This document shows, one piece after another, positions 1 through 6,900 of a stretch of 21,109 nucleotides of DNA (positions are counted from its first letter, which is position 1; every line of letters begins with the position of its first letter). Where the stretch lies: assembly GCA_900551945.1 (NCBI GenBank), contig URYE01000047.1, forward strand, positions 1 through 21,109. Direction: 5' to 3'. The notes below the pieces were generated by a model that worked only from the letters and a program-made list of their open reading frames with translations, searched no databases and was not told the DNA's origin. This DNA comes from an uncultured Eubacterium sp. Its GTDB lineage: Bacteria > Bacillota > Clostridia > Lachnospirales > Lachnospiraceae. A program made the translations under genes and the position numbers.

Positions 1-129
1 CTGACCATTTATATAGTTTTCGCAAAACAAAAAATTAACTAGCACAATAGGTTAATATATTTTTTATCTCTTTTGTGTCTAGGCATTACATTTTTTAATA
101 ATATCTAAACTTTCTAGAAATAAATATTT

Positions 130-1356
130 TTAATCTATGTTATAATCAATATCATATTTATTATATAAATGTTCATACGTTCCCAATGTACAAAAATCAA
201 TTCCATATTTATCATCAGATAAACGTGTAAACATTACACTATCAATACCAAATATTTTCAACATATCATATGTAACCAGTGTGTTTTCTGGCAATTCAAA
301 AACATCACGCAATAACCATTTTCCAAGAAGTTTATTGGGATTACTCATAATAGATTTGCCAACTAAAGATTTTGAGTCTTCTTTAGCTTTTTCTTCATTA
401 GATAATTTATTATATTCATCAGAGTTCAATCTCTTATATGCACTTTGGCAAACTTTTGCTGACATTTCTGTACCATCAGGTAATACTAAAGTAAATGGTT
501 TATTTCTAGGTGGAAAAAAATTCATATCTCGCTTTCTATCTGGCACAGGATACGAAATATATAATTCATTTACATCACGCTCACGACCATTAGCATTCCA
601 TTGATTTAATCCACTTTTTTCAGGAACATATTTTGTTCCATCCGTTTTTGTTGCATATAATCTCAAACACAATTGTGAATGTTGTTCTTTTAATTTCTTA
701 GTTTGCAAATAATTCATTGACTCATCTAATAGTTTTAATGCTTCAAATGGGTCATCTAAAATTTTAACATCAAAATTATCTAATAATTCCATATCATCAA
801 ATATCATAAATAATGTATTTTTCGACATACTAAAATGATATGTATGCTTTCCATCTGAAAAATATGTATTATTTGCATTTCCTCTATTTTCATCTAATAA
901 AATATTATCAACATCAATATAATCAAATGCTGACTCATATATTTGCATACCATTTGGTATTCTTTTTACAATATGATAAATCATTTCAGATAATCCATGT
1001 AAATTTTTTGTAACTCGAATTCGTTCATTTCTATATTCAGATATTCTTTTTACAAGCTCAACACCTGATAATTTTTCATATGTTGGTCTTAGTCGCCCAA
1101 ACTCTGCTACCTTTTGGTCATCACGACCAACCCATGTTTTTAAACCAATGCCTATAATACCTTTAGAAGCATCTGCTGAACAATCTTCTCTTGAAAGATT
1201 TTCAGCTTCAAAATACTTGCAAAATACATTTTCATGAGCACGATAATATAACATAGGAGTTTTTGAGTCAGCAAATAAATTTGATAAACTGCCAATAAGA
1301 GCTAACATTGATTTATAATTTTCACGTTTTTCTAATGGCTGATTTTCATAAAACAT
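130..1356 (-). CDS. Type II restriction endonuclease with B3-like (BfiI/NgoFVII-type) C-terminal domain
   Basis: A 408-residue protein encoded 22 bp downstream of a C5-cytosine methyltransferase on the same strand, the usual arrangement of a type II restriction-modification pair. Residues about 228-395 resemble the C-terminal B3-like DNA-recognition domain of BfiI/NgoFVII-type enzymes: SGLNQWN near 248, an R-E-R-D-x-N-E-L-Y-I segment at 258-267, FFPPR at 280-284, then a conserved block at about 333-389 (LLGKWLLR, VTYDMLKIFG, GIDF). The N-terminal half holds a conserved-looking stretch at 42-86 (E42, D58, D62, GIGLKTW at 69-75), which could supply nuclease residues, but I see no clean PD-(D/E)XK or HKD motif. 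An AGGTG ribosome site precedes the ATG. By inference it cuts DNA unless the partner methylase has modified the site. The recognition sequence cannot be read from this. Alternative: a defence nuclease of another type using the same domain. Confidence 0.75.
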   Translation of the reverse strand: MFYENQPLEKRENYKSMLALIGSLSNLFADSKTPMLYYRAHENVFCKYFEAENLSREDCSADASKGIIGIGLKTWVGRDDQKVAEFGRLRPTYEKLSGVELVKRISEYRNERIRVTKNLHGLSEMIYHIVKRIPNGMQIYESAFDYIDVDNILLDENRGNANNTYFSDGKHTYHFSMSKNTLFMIFDDMELLDNFDVKILDDPFEALKLLDESMNYLQTKKLKEQHSQLCLRLYATKTDGTKYVPEKSGLNQWNANGRERDVNELYISYPVPDRKRDMNFFPPRNKPFTLVLPDGTEMSAKVCQSAYKRLNSDEYNKLSNEEKAKEDSKSLVGKSIMSNPNKLLGKWLLRDVFELPENTLVTYDMLKIFGIDSVMFTRLSDDKYGIDFCTLGTYEHLYNKYDIDYNID

Positions 1357-1378
1357 ATTATCACCTACAATTCTTATT

Positions 1379-2347
1379 TTAACTTATTACTGTTACTACA
1401 TTATCAGCAATTCTTTTAATTACAGATACACAAACAGAATTTCCAGCCTGTTTGTATAATCTTGATTCAGCCATATTAGTAGGTAACTTAAATGTTTCAG
1501 GAAATCCCTGAGCATTAAAACACTCATGTGGTGTCATCTTACGAATACCATTATCTGTCATAATTAAGCACACATTATGTCCACCCATTCCCTGATTTGC
1601 AGTTAATGTAGGAACGACTCCTGATTTATTTTTACGAACATACTGTCTTCTCCATTGATATATAGCCCTGTCATCGTCCATTGCTTCAACTAATTTATCA
1701 TAAATATCACCTTTATACTTCCCTGGTGTATAATAATATTTCTCTTCTAATTTAGTATGAAAATCAATAATATCAGAAAGTTTTGTTGTTAATGGTATTG
1801 CCTTTGGAAATTCAAATTTATTACATTGATACTTATCTAAAAAACCAACAATATAAATTCTTTCTCTATTTTGTGGAATATTTCCATATTCCATTGCATT
1901 TAAAACCTTATACTTTGAATAATAACCTAATTGTGATAATGTATCTAAAATTATAGAAAATGTATTTCCATTATCATGAGACACCAAATTTTTTACATTT
2001 TCTAAAAATATAATTTTAGGTTTTTTAGCTTCTATTATTCTTGCAATTTCAAAAAATAAAGTTCCTCTTCCTTTTTCATCATCAAAACCTTGTCTATATC
2101 CTGCTATACTAAATGATTGACATGGAAATCCCGCTAAACAAACATCAAAATCTGGAATTTCTTCAGGTAATACATCTCTAATATCTCTACAATCAACTTT
2201 AATATCCGAATTCATTTCATATGTTTTTGCAGGATATGAATCAATTTCATTTGCATATACAATTTCAAATGCTTTCGTCAACTCAAAGCCCATATCAATT
2301 CCACCAACTCCAGCAAAAAAAGATGCACATTTCAACTTTTTATTCAT
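1379..2347 (-). CDS. DNA (cytosine-5-)-methyltransferase of a type II R-M system
   Basis: A complete 322-residue C5-cytosine methyltransferase that transfers a methyl group from SAM to cytosine in DNA. The ordered motifs are visible: motif I FFAGVGGIDMGFE (10-22), motif IV GFPCQSFS with catalytic C76, motif VI LENVKN (115-120), motif VIII QNRERIYIVGF (159-169), motif IX around 270-287 (RKMTPHECFNAQGFPETF), and motif X QAGNSVCVSVIKRIA (300-314). The target recognition region lies between VIII and IX (about 185-265) and contains the common GVVPTLTANQGMGGHN block. The start has an AAGGGG ribosome site upstream and a good promoter at 2385-2420. It precedes the endonuclease gene, so the protecting activity is made first. 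No controller (C) protein gene is visible. Its length matches small bacterial enzymes such as M.HhaI (about 327 residues). Confidence 0.95.
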   Translation of the reverse strand: MNKKLKCASFFAGVGGIDMGFELTKAFEIVYANEIDSYPAKTYEMNSDIKVDCRDIRDVLPEEIPDFDVCLAGFPCQSFSIAGYRQGFDDEKGRGTLFFEIARIIEAKKPKIIFLENVKNLVSHDNGNTFSIILDTLSQLGYYSKYKVLNAMEYGNIPQNRERIYIVGFLDKYQCNKFEFPKAIPLTTKLSDIIDFHTKLEEKYYYTPGKYKGDIYDKLVEAMDDDRAIYQWRRQYVRKNKSGVVPTLTANQGMGGHNVCLIMTDNGIRKMTPHECFNAQGFPETFKLPTNMAESRLYKQAGNSVCVSVIKRIADNVVTVIS

Positions 2348-2384
2348 GCTTCAATACGCCCCTTTATAATATAATAATTAAACG

Positions 2385-2420
2385 TTTTTGTATTATATCA
2401 TTGTAATTCTAAATATTCAA
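2385..2420 (-). promoter_or_regulatory. Promoter of the restriction-modification pair
   Basis: On the minus strand, TTGAAT (2415-2420) is followed by a 17-bp spacer and an extended -10, TGATATAAT (TATAAT at 2392-2397). Transcription should start near 2385, about 38 nt before the methyltransferase ATG. It matches the SigA consensus closely and probably drives both genes. Confidence 0.65.
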
Positions 2421-2531
2421 CATTTTTGAACTATTTATATACAATCAACAAAATATATGCAAAAGTATACTCTTTATGTTGTATAAATAATCTCTTCTAA
2501 AACAAATTAATGAAAATACATAATTAATATT

Positions 2532-2586
2532 AAAAAAGCTGTATCCAACATACTCTTAAAACATAAAAGTATATTGGATACAGCTT
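2532..2586 (-). terminator. Intrinsic terminator of the purine unit
   Basis: A 19-bp stem (2536-2554 with 2568-2586) contains a single non-Watson-Crick position, which becomes a G-U pair in the minus-strand transcript. It is followed by a run of six U in that direction. It lies 22 bp past the stop codon of the AICAR formyltransferase gene and separates it from the restriction-modification promoter. Confidence 0.9.
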
Positions 2587-2608
2587 ATCCATTAATTAAT
2601 TATTTGTA

Positions 2609-3790
2609 TTAGTGATGGAATAATCTCATTCCAGTAAAGCACATTGCCATATTATATTTATTGCAAGTTTCAATAACATTGTCATCTCTTATTGAACCAC
2701 CCGGTTGTGCAATATATTTAACACCGCTCTTACTAGCTCTTTCAATATTGTCACCAAATGGGAAGAATGCGTCAGAGCCTAATGACACATCAGTATTCTT
2801 ATCAAGCCAAGCTCTCTTTTCTTCCTTTGTAAACACTTGTGGCTTTTCTGTAAATACTCTCTCCCACTCTCCATCGGCTAAGATATCCATATAATCATCA
2901 CCAATGTATGTATCAATTGCATTATCTCTATCTGCTCTCTTTAATCCATCTTTAAATGGAAGATTAAGAACCTGTGGTGCTTGACGCAAGAACCAATTGT
3001 CAGCCTTAGAGCCTGCAAGTCTTGTACAGTGAACTCTTGACTGCTGACCTGCTCCAATACCAATTGCCTGTCCACCCTTTGTATAGCAAACTGAATTAGA
3101 TTGTGTATACTTAAGAGTAATCAATGCAATAATAAGGTCAATCTTAGCATTTTCAGGAATTTCCTTATTGTCTGTAACAACATTTTCAAGAAGCTCTTTA
3201 TTAATCTTAAATTCATTACGACCTTGCTCAAATGTAACGCCAAATACTTGCTTTCTTTCAATTGGCTCTGGCTTGTATTGTGGGTCAATCTTTATAATAT
3301 TGTAATTGCCCTTTTTCTTAGACTTTAATATCTCAAGTGCTTTAGCTTCATAACCAGGTGCTATAATACCATCTGATACTTCATGCTCAATAAGCTTTGC
3401 TGTTGCAACGTCACACACATCTGAAAGTGAAATAAAATCACCATAAGATGACATTCTGTCTGCTCCCCTTGCTCTTGCATATGCACAAGCTATTGGTGAA
3501 AGCTTTCCAATACTTTCATCAACCCAATAAATTTTCTTTTCTACTTCTGACAATTCAAGACCCACAGCCGCACCTGCTGGTGATACATGCTTAAATGATG
3601 TAGCTGCCGGAAGTCCTGTCGCTTCCTTTAACTCTTTAACAAGTTGCCAGCCATTAAATGCGTCAAGAAAATTAATATATCCCGGCTTACCATTTAAAAT
3701 CTCAACAGGTAAATCACTTCCATCTGCCATAAATATTCTTGAAGGCTTCTGATTAGGGTTACAGCCATATTTTAATTGTAATTCGTTCAT
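2609..3790 (-). CDS. Stand-alone AICAR formyltransferase (C-terminal domain of PurH only)
   Basis: A 393-residue phosphoribosylaminoimidazolecarboxamide formyltransferase: AICAR (ZMP) plus 10-formyl-THF gives FAICAR, the penultimate step of IMP synthesis. The catalytic Lys-His pair lies in SFKHVSPAGAAVG (K67-H68). Other family blocks are YARARGADRMSSYGDF (about 104-119), QSNSVCYTKGGQAIGIGAGQQSR in the middle, and the C-terminal AQPGGSIRDD followed by FTGMRLFHH at the end. The N-terminal MGS/IMP-cyclohydrolase domain of classical bifunctional PurH is absent. That step is supplied by the PurO-type gene immediately upstream. AGAAAGGA lies 9 nt before the ATG. The gene is the second in the ZTP-riboswitch unit and ends at a strong terminator. 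This split pair is known from Clostridia. Confidence 0.93.
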   Translation of the reverse strand: MNELQLKYGCNPNQKPSRIFMADGSDLPVEILNGKPGYINFLDAFNGWQLVKELKEATGLPAATSFKHVSPAGAAVGLELSEVEKKIYWVDESIGKLSPIACAYARARGADRMSSYGDFISLSDVCDVATAKLIEHEVSDGIIAPGYEAKALEILKSKKKGNYNIIKIDPQYKPEPIERKQVFGVTFEQGRNEFKINKELLENVVTDNKEIPENAKIDLIIALITLKYTQSNSVCYTKGGQAIGIGAGQQSRVHCTRLAGSKADNWFLRQAPQVLNLPFKDGLKRADRDNAIDTYIGDDYMDILADGEWERVFTEKPQVFTKEEKRAWLDKNTDVSLGSDAFFPFGDNIERASKSGVKYIAQPGGSIRDDNVIETCNKYNMAMCFTGMRLFHH

Positions 3791-3796
3791 ATATAA

Positions 3797-3825
3797 TCCT
3801 TTCTAATTAGTAATCATTACTAATT
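3797..3825 (-). promoter_or_regulatory. Perfect 21-bp palindrome abutting the ribosome site of the AICAR formyltransferase gene
   Basis: At 3805-3825 two 10-bp arms, AATTAGTAAT and its complement, flank a single C. The palindrome touches the AGAAAGGA ribosome site (3797-3804). As DNA it could be a repressor site; as RNA it forms a 9-bp hairpin with a 3-nt loop next to the Shine-Dalgarno. The rest of the 267-bp gap (3791-4057) is AT-rich and shows no gene or second ZTP aptamer. Confidence 0.45.
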
Positions 3826-4057
3826 TCAAAAAATTAATTTATCAAATTTCTTATCTTATAATTCAATTAATAAAATATTTGCAATCTAATTAGTTATTTG
3901 CATAAATAATTTAATCTAATTTATATACTATAAATGAGCATATACATAAAAATAGTCTATTTTTATTCGCACTTAAAATATATTTTTGTGTTACAGACAA
4001 CATTGTGCAATATTTTAAATTTTCTCATTTATAATAATTAAATACTCAGAAATTATT

Positions 4058-4771
4058 TTACTTATTCTTATTAACAATTCTTGTTTCATACTCACCTGTT
4101 TTAATATCAATAAATCTTACAAATAATGAAACCTTGTTATCTTCGTTTAAGTTATTCCATATCATATCTGTAAATGTATCAATATCCCCTGCAATCTTAA
4201 CCCATGTAGGTTCTCCTTCAAAACTTGGAAGTGGATTAGCATCACGCATATATGTATGAAGAAATCTTCCTTCACCTGCTAAAGGCTTTTCATAGGCATA
4301 AGTATATCTATTACAAGCTGCTCCATTTCCATTATTGCTCTTTAAAATCGACATTGCATAGCTATAGTTACCATTTTCAATGTGCATAATTCCCGAAATT
4401 CTAGGTGTATAATTAGGTGCGTCTGGCTCAAACTCTCTTGTTCTTAATGCCTGCTCAAATGTATACTGCTTATCCATAAGTTCATAAATAGTATCTGTCT
4501 GGTCACCATTTGTTACAATTGTCTTATTACCTAACACTCTTACAGGTGCGTATATTATAAGACTTGGGTCTTCAAGCTTAGATGGGTCAAAGGCTTGTGT
4601 TCTTATGCCTTCACCGTCTTCAACAAATATACGATTTCTGCTGTTTTCACTTCTACCCATAATAAAGTAAGCCGTAACTGCCTTAGTTCCATCTTCTGAC
4701 ATACCAATTACAATCCCACGACCAGGATAAGTTGTTGATGATAATTCCTTTTCAAGTGACATCATTTCCAT
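4058..4771 (-). CDS. purO: IMP cyclohydrolase, PurO type
   Basis: A 237-residue PurO-family IMP cyclohydrolase that closes FAICAR to IMP, the final step of de novo purine synthesis. Recognisable features are the start SSTTYPGRGIVIGMSEDG, the YFIMGRSENSRNR block, and AACNRYTYAYEKPLAGEGRF in the C-terminal half. I place the start at the ATG at 4771 (MEMMSLEKE), because GGAGG sits 7 nt before it. An upstream in-frame ATG at 4825 would add 18 residues running through that ribosome site, so I reject it. The gene lies just downstream of a ZTP riboswitch and just upstream of the AICAR formyltransferase gene, so two successive reactions are encoded in pathway-relevant order. PurO was first described in archaea; clostridial homologues occur with the stand-alone formyltransferase. 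Confidence 0.88.
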   Translation of the reverse strand: MEMMSLEKELSSTTYPGRGIVIGMSEDGTKAVTAYFIMGRSENSRNRIFVEDGEGIRTQAFDPSKLEDPSLIIYAPVRVLGNKTIVTNGDQTDTIYELMDKQYTFEQALRTREFEPDAPNYTPRISGIMHIENGNYSYAMSILKSNNGNGAACNRYTYAYEKPLAGEGRFLHTYMRDANPLPSFEGEPTWVKIAGDIDTFTDMIWNNLNEDNKVSLFVRFIDIKTGEYETRIVNKNK

Positions 4772-4872
4772 AACATTACCTCCGTTTTTAAAAAATTTAC
4801 CCAGAAAAGTCAAATAGATATTCATAATCCACTGTGCAACTTAATTATAACACTTTAACTCGCTATTAGCAT

Positions 4873-4920
4873 AAAAAAAGACCGTCTGGGTAACCAAAAT
4901 AAATGGTCGCCCAGGCGGTC
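4873..4920 (-). terminator. Expression-platform terminator of the ZTP riboswitch
   Basis: On the minus strand an 11-bp stem (4910-4920 with 4880-4890, one C-A mismatch) is followed by seven U (4873-4879). Its 5' arm is the conserved aptamer segment CCGCCTGGG, so folding of the terminator and of the ligand-bound pseudoknot are mutually exclusive. This is the arrangement of an ON switch that reads through when ZMP/ZTP is bound. Confidence 0.9.
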
Positions 4921-5003
4921 GGCTTATACTACAATAATCTGTACTCCCTGTGGGTAATCCCACAACACGCAAAGCGTATTCTTCCGCCAGTTGTACAGAA
5001 CCT
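4909..5003 (-). promoter_or_regulatory. ZTP (ZMP) riboswitch, pfl motif
   Basis: The minus-strand RNA carries the family hallmarks in order: P1 CTGTAC (4993-4998) pairing with GTACAG (4939-4944), the conserved ACTGGCGGAA (4982-4991), a TGTGGG/CCCACA hairpin with loop ATTA, GGGAGT, and the 3' signature CCGCCTGGGC (4909-4918). GGCGG in the first conserved block pairs perfectly with CCGCC, the known pseudoknot. ZTP riboswitches bind AICAR monophosphate or triphosphate. Here the RNA precedes the genes that consume AICAR, so the regulatory logic is direct. The hairpin GTATTCTT/AAGAATAC is a possible competing fold; its 5' arm lies in the promoter region, so it probably does not form in the transcript. 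Confidence 0.93.
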
Positions 5004-5009
5004 ACTCAA

Positions 5010-5038
5010 AGAATACACTATTTATTTACATTTTGCAA
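5010..5038 (-). promoter_or_regulatory. Promoter of the purine riboswitch unit
   Basis: TTGCAA (5033-5038), a 17-bp spacer and TATTCT (5010-5015) on the minus strand predict a start near 5003, just before the aptamer P1 stem. The placement fits a riboswitch leader with almost no extra 5' sequence. Confidence 0.65.
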
Positions 5039-5095
5039 CATATTTTCCTAAATTTTTACATCTTATATTTTAAAATTCAATAAATTCCCCAAAAC

Positions 5096-5193
5096 TAGCA
5101 ATATTATATAAACAATAAAACCATCATTACAAAAAACATTTATCTATATTATTACAACAGTATCGAATATCTTTTTTCTATAATGACATATAA
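5096..5193. repeat. Degraded copy of the ~150-bp hairpin repeat family
   Basis: The order of blocks seen in the intact copies is still readable: ATTATATAAACAATAAAACCA, TTTATCTATATT, a remnant of the central GAACA/TGTTC loop (CGAATAT...), then ATAATGACATATAAAT. The right outer arm is missing and pairing is poor. It looks like a decayed member lying beside copy A. Confidence 0.5.
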
Positions 5194-5228
5194 ATCAATC
5201 CACCTCATTTTTCATATCAACAAACTTT

Positions 5229-5256
5229 CGTAAAATTTTAGTAGTATATAAACTAA
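5229..5256. repeat. Left-arm fragment of the hairpin repeat
   Basis: TTAGTAGTATATAAACTAAAT matches the left outer arm of copies A and C and is preceded by an ACTTTCGTAA-type flank, like the CTTCCGTAA flank of copy A. It is followed directly by a second flank and the full copy A, so the left arm is duplicated head to tail. Confidence 0.45.
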
Positions 5257-5291
5257 ATCTTCTCATTTTCCACGTCAACACACTTCCGTAA

Positions 5292-5445
5292 GATAGCAGT
5301 AGTATATAAACAATAAATGCACCATTACAAAGAACAATTATCTATATTTGTATGACAGTAGCGAACATCTCTGTTCGATAATGTCATATAAATATAGATA
5401 ATTGTACTTTTACTGGTGTGTGTTTGTTTATATACTACTGCTATC
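5292..5445. repeat. Long-hairpin repeat, copy A
   Basis: A 154-bp near-palindrome. The outer 21-bp arms pair perfectly (5292-5312 with 5425-5445, GATAGCAGTAG... and ...CTACTGCTATC). A 24-bp inner stem (5334-5357 with 5382-5405) has one G-U position in the plus-strand RNA, and the apical stem is CGAACA/TGTTCG (5362-5367 with 5372-5377). The internal loops still hold CACCA and TGGTG. It ends 10 bp past the pheA stop codon. There is no T run, so it is not a standard intrinsic terminator. Confidence 0.9.
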
Positions 5446-5455
5446 ATTCACACTC

Positions 5456-6601
5456 TTAGTAATTTCCAAGTAATTTAATAGAATTTGCTTCTTCTTCTAT
5501 CCCCCTAAGTGCATTCATAACTCTAGGGTCATCTATATTTCCGTCAAAGTCCACAAAAAATCTAAACTCCCACTTACGTCCTTCCATATTGCGTTCTTCA
5601 ATTGGTCTTGACTCAATCTTGTTCATACTAAGACCATTGTAAATAATATGACTCAATAAATTATAAAGTGTACCTGGTTCATTAGCTGTTTCAAACACAA
5701 TACTCATCTTTTGTGCATTTTTTACAAACTTTCTAGTTTTTGTAACTATTACAAATCTTGTTGTGTTGTTGTCTGCTGTATTAATACATCTTTTTAACAC
5801 TTCAAGACCATATATCTTGCCAGCTTCTTCACTTGCTATAGCTACATGAGTTGCGTCTTTTTCATCAATAATCTTTTTGGCACTTAAAGCTGTGTTAGAC
5901 TGTCCTATCTGTTGCCAATCCTTATGTTGACTAAGAAATTCATCACACTGCATAAGACCTTGTGGGTGTGAATACACAACCTTTACTTTATTCAAATCTG
6001 TTCCCGGAAGTCCAAGAAGTGCATGTTCTATTTTTACATAAGTTTCAGCAATTATGTAATTATTATACTCCTTTAACAAATCATATACATCTGCTACTAT
6101 GCCCGCTTTAGAATTTTCTATCGGAAGTACTGCATAATCAACTTCACCCAGCTTTACTGCTTCCATTGCATCACGCCATGTAGCTGTATTATAACAGTCA
6201 ACATTTTCTCCAAAGTACTTCTTTGTTGCAATATGTGCATAAGCTCCCGGAACACCTTGATATACAACCTTACAACCAGTCTTACACACCTCATCAATTG
6301 CTTCATAAGGCTCTCTTAATGTTCCACTTGTTTTTTCAAGAAGACGATATTGCATTTTACGACTATTAGCCATAATCTGTGAAAATAAATCATCAATTGC
6401 GTGTACATTATCTTTGTCCTTAACAAGCTCTGATATTTTCTTAAGCTTTTCTTTTTCTCTATCTGTATCAAGCACCTTTTTGCCAGTTTCTATTTTATAC
6501 TCTGCAACTTCCTTGCAAAGCTTCATTCTTTCTTCAAATAATTCAACAAGTTTCTTATCAATTCCATCTATATTTTCTCTTATCTCACCTAAATCTAACA
6601 T
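5456..6601 (-). CDS. pheA: Bifunctional chorismate mutase / prephenate dehydratase (P-protein)
   Basis: A 381-residue fusion that makes phenylpyruvate from chorismate for phenylalanine synthesis. Residues 1-90 are an AroQ-type chorismate mutase (LGEIRENIDGIDKKLVELFEER start, then R81/K82). Residues about 112-288 are the prephenate dehydratase domain, with YQGVPGAYAH (114-123), IENSKAG (161-167), SHPQGLMQC (211-219) and the catalytic T-R-F at 281-283. Residues about 298-378 are an ACT domain with the ESRP motif (330-333), which binds phenylalanine for feedback inhibition. The full domain set is present. AGGA lies upstream of the ATG. The gene stands alone, with an IS200/IS605-type element ending about 140 bp upstream and hairpin repeat A just downstream. 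I saw no T-box or attenuator in its short leader. Confidence 0.96.
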   Translation of the reverse strand: MLDLGEIRENIDGIDKKLVELFEERMKLCKEVAEYKIETGKKVLDTDREKEKLKKISELVKDKDNVHAIDDLFSQIMANSRKMQYRLLEKTSGTLREPYEAIDEVCKTGCKVVYQGVPGAYAHIATKKYFGENVDCYNTATWRDAMEAVKLGEVDYAVLPIENSKAGIVADVYDLLKEYNNYIIAETYVKIEHALLGLPGTDLNKVKVVYSHPQGLMQCDEFLSQHKDWQQIGQSNTALSAKKIIDEKDATHVAIASEEAGKIYGLEVLKRCINTADNNTTRFVIVTKTRKFVKNAQKMSIVFETANEPGTLYNLLSHIIYNGLSMNKIESRPIEERNMEGRKWEFRFFVDFDGNIDDPRVMNALRGIEEEANSIKLLGNY

Positions 6602-6741
6602 TTGTAAGTCCTACTATTAAACTTTGTCAATAGCTTTTCCTTTCTTAAAATTTGATTATATATACAATTCACTTTACTACTTGATAGTGTTAAAATGTAC
6701 AAGCAGTATTATTGTAGCATACTTTTTTACCAATATCACTA

Positions 6742-6900
6742 GTGAACTACTCCGACTTATAGAAGTCGGAGCTTCTTGCTTCAACCACTACTGCTTAGTT
6801 GACACATTTAGGTGTCACTAAGTCTTACACAATGTCCACAAGCGTTAGGTTTGGGCTATTCCGTCCCTACCATATATTTTTTAGGCTTATAATGCTGATT
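6742..6900 (-). ncRNA. Probable omega RNA (reRNA) of tnpB, overlapping its 3' end
   Basis: TnpB guide RNAs come from the right end of the element. Here the region past the tnpB stop holds a CTTAGT-GACAC/GTGTC-ACTAAG hairpin (6794-6822) and a CTCCGACTT/AAGTCGGAG hairpin (6750-6771), then GTAGTTCAC. The guide would be the flanking sequence read leftward from 6741, starting TAGTGATATTGG. The exact 5' end cannot be set from sequence. Confidence 0.55.

Noticed and set aside
281..604. 107-residue plus-strand reading frame
   Set aside because: Antisense to the endonuclease C-terminal domain, with no ribosome site or family match.
4873..5040. Considered 6S RNA, SRP RNA or a purine riboswitch for the structured leader
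   Set aside because: None of their signatures is present, whereas the ZTP (pfl) consensus blocks and pseudoknot are all found in order.
5292..5445. Hairpin repeat as an intrinsic terminator of pheA
   Set aside because: No U run follows the stem in either direction and its size is far above that of normal terminators, although some effect on 3' ends is possible.
6602..6741. T-box or attenuator upstream of pheA
   Set aside because: No specifier-loop pattern, T-box sequence or leader peptide rich in Phe followed by a terminator was seen.
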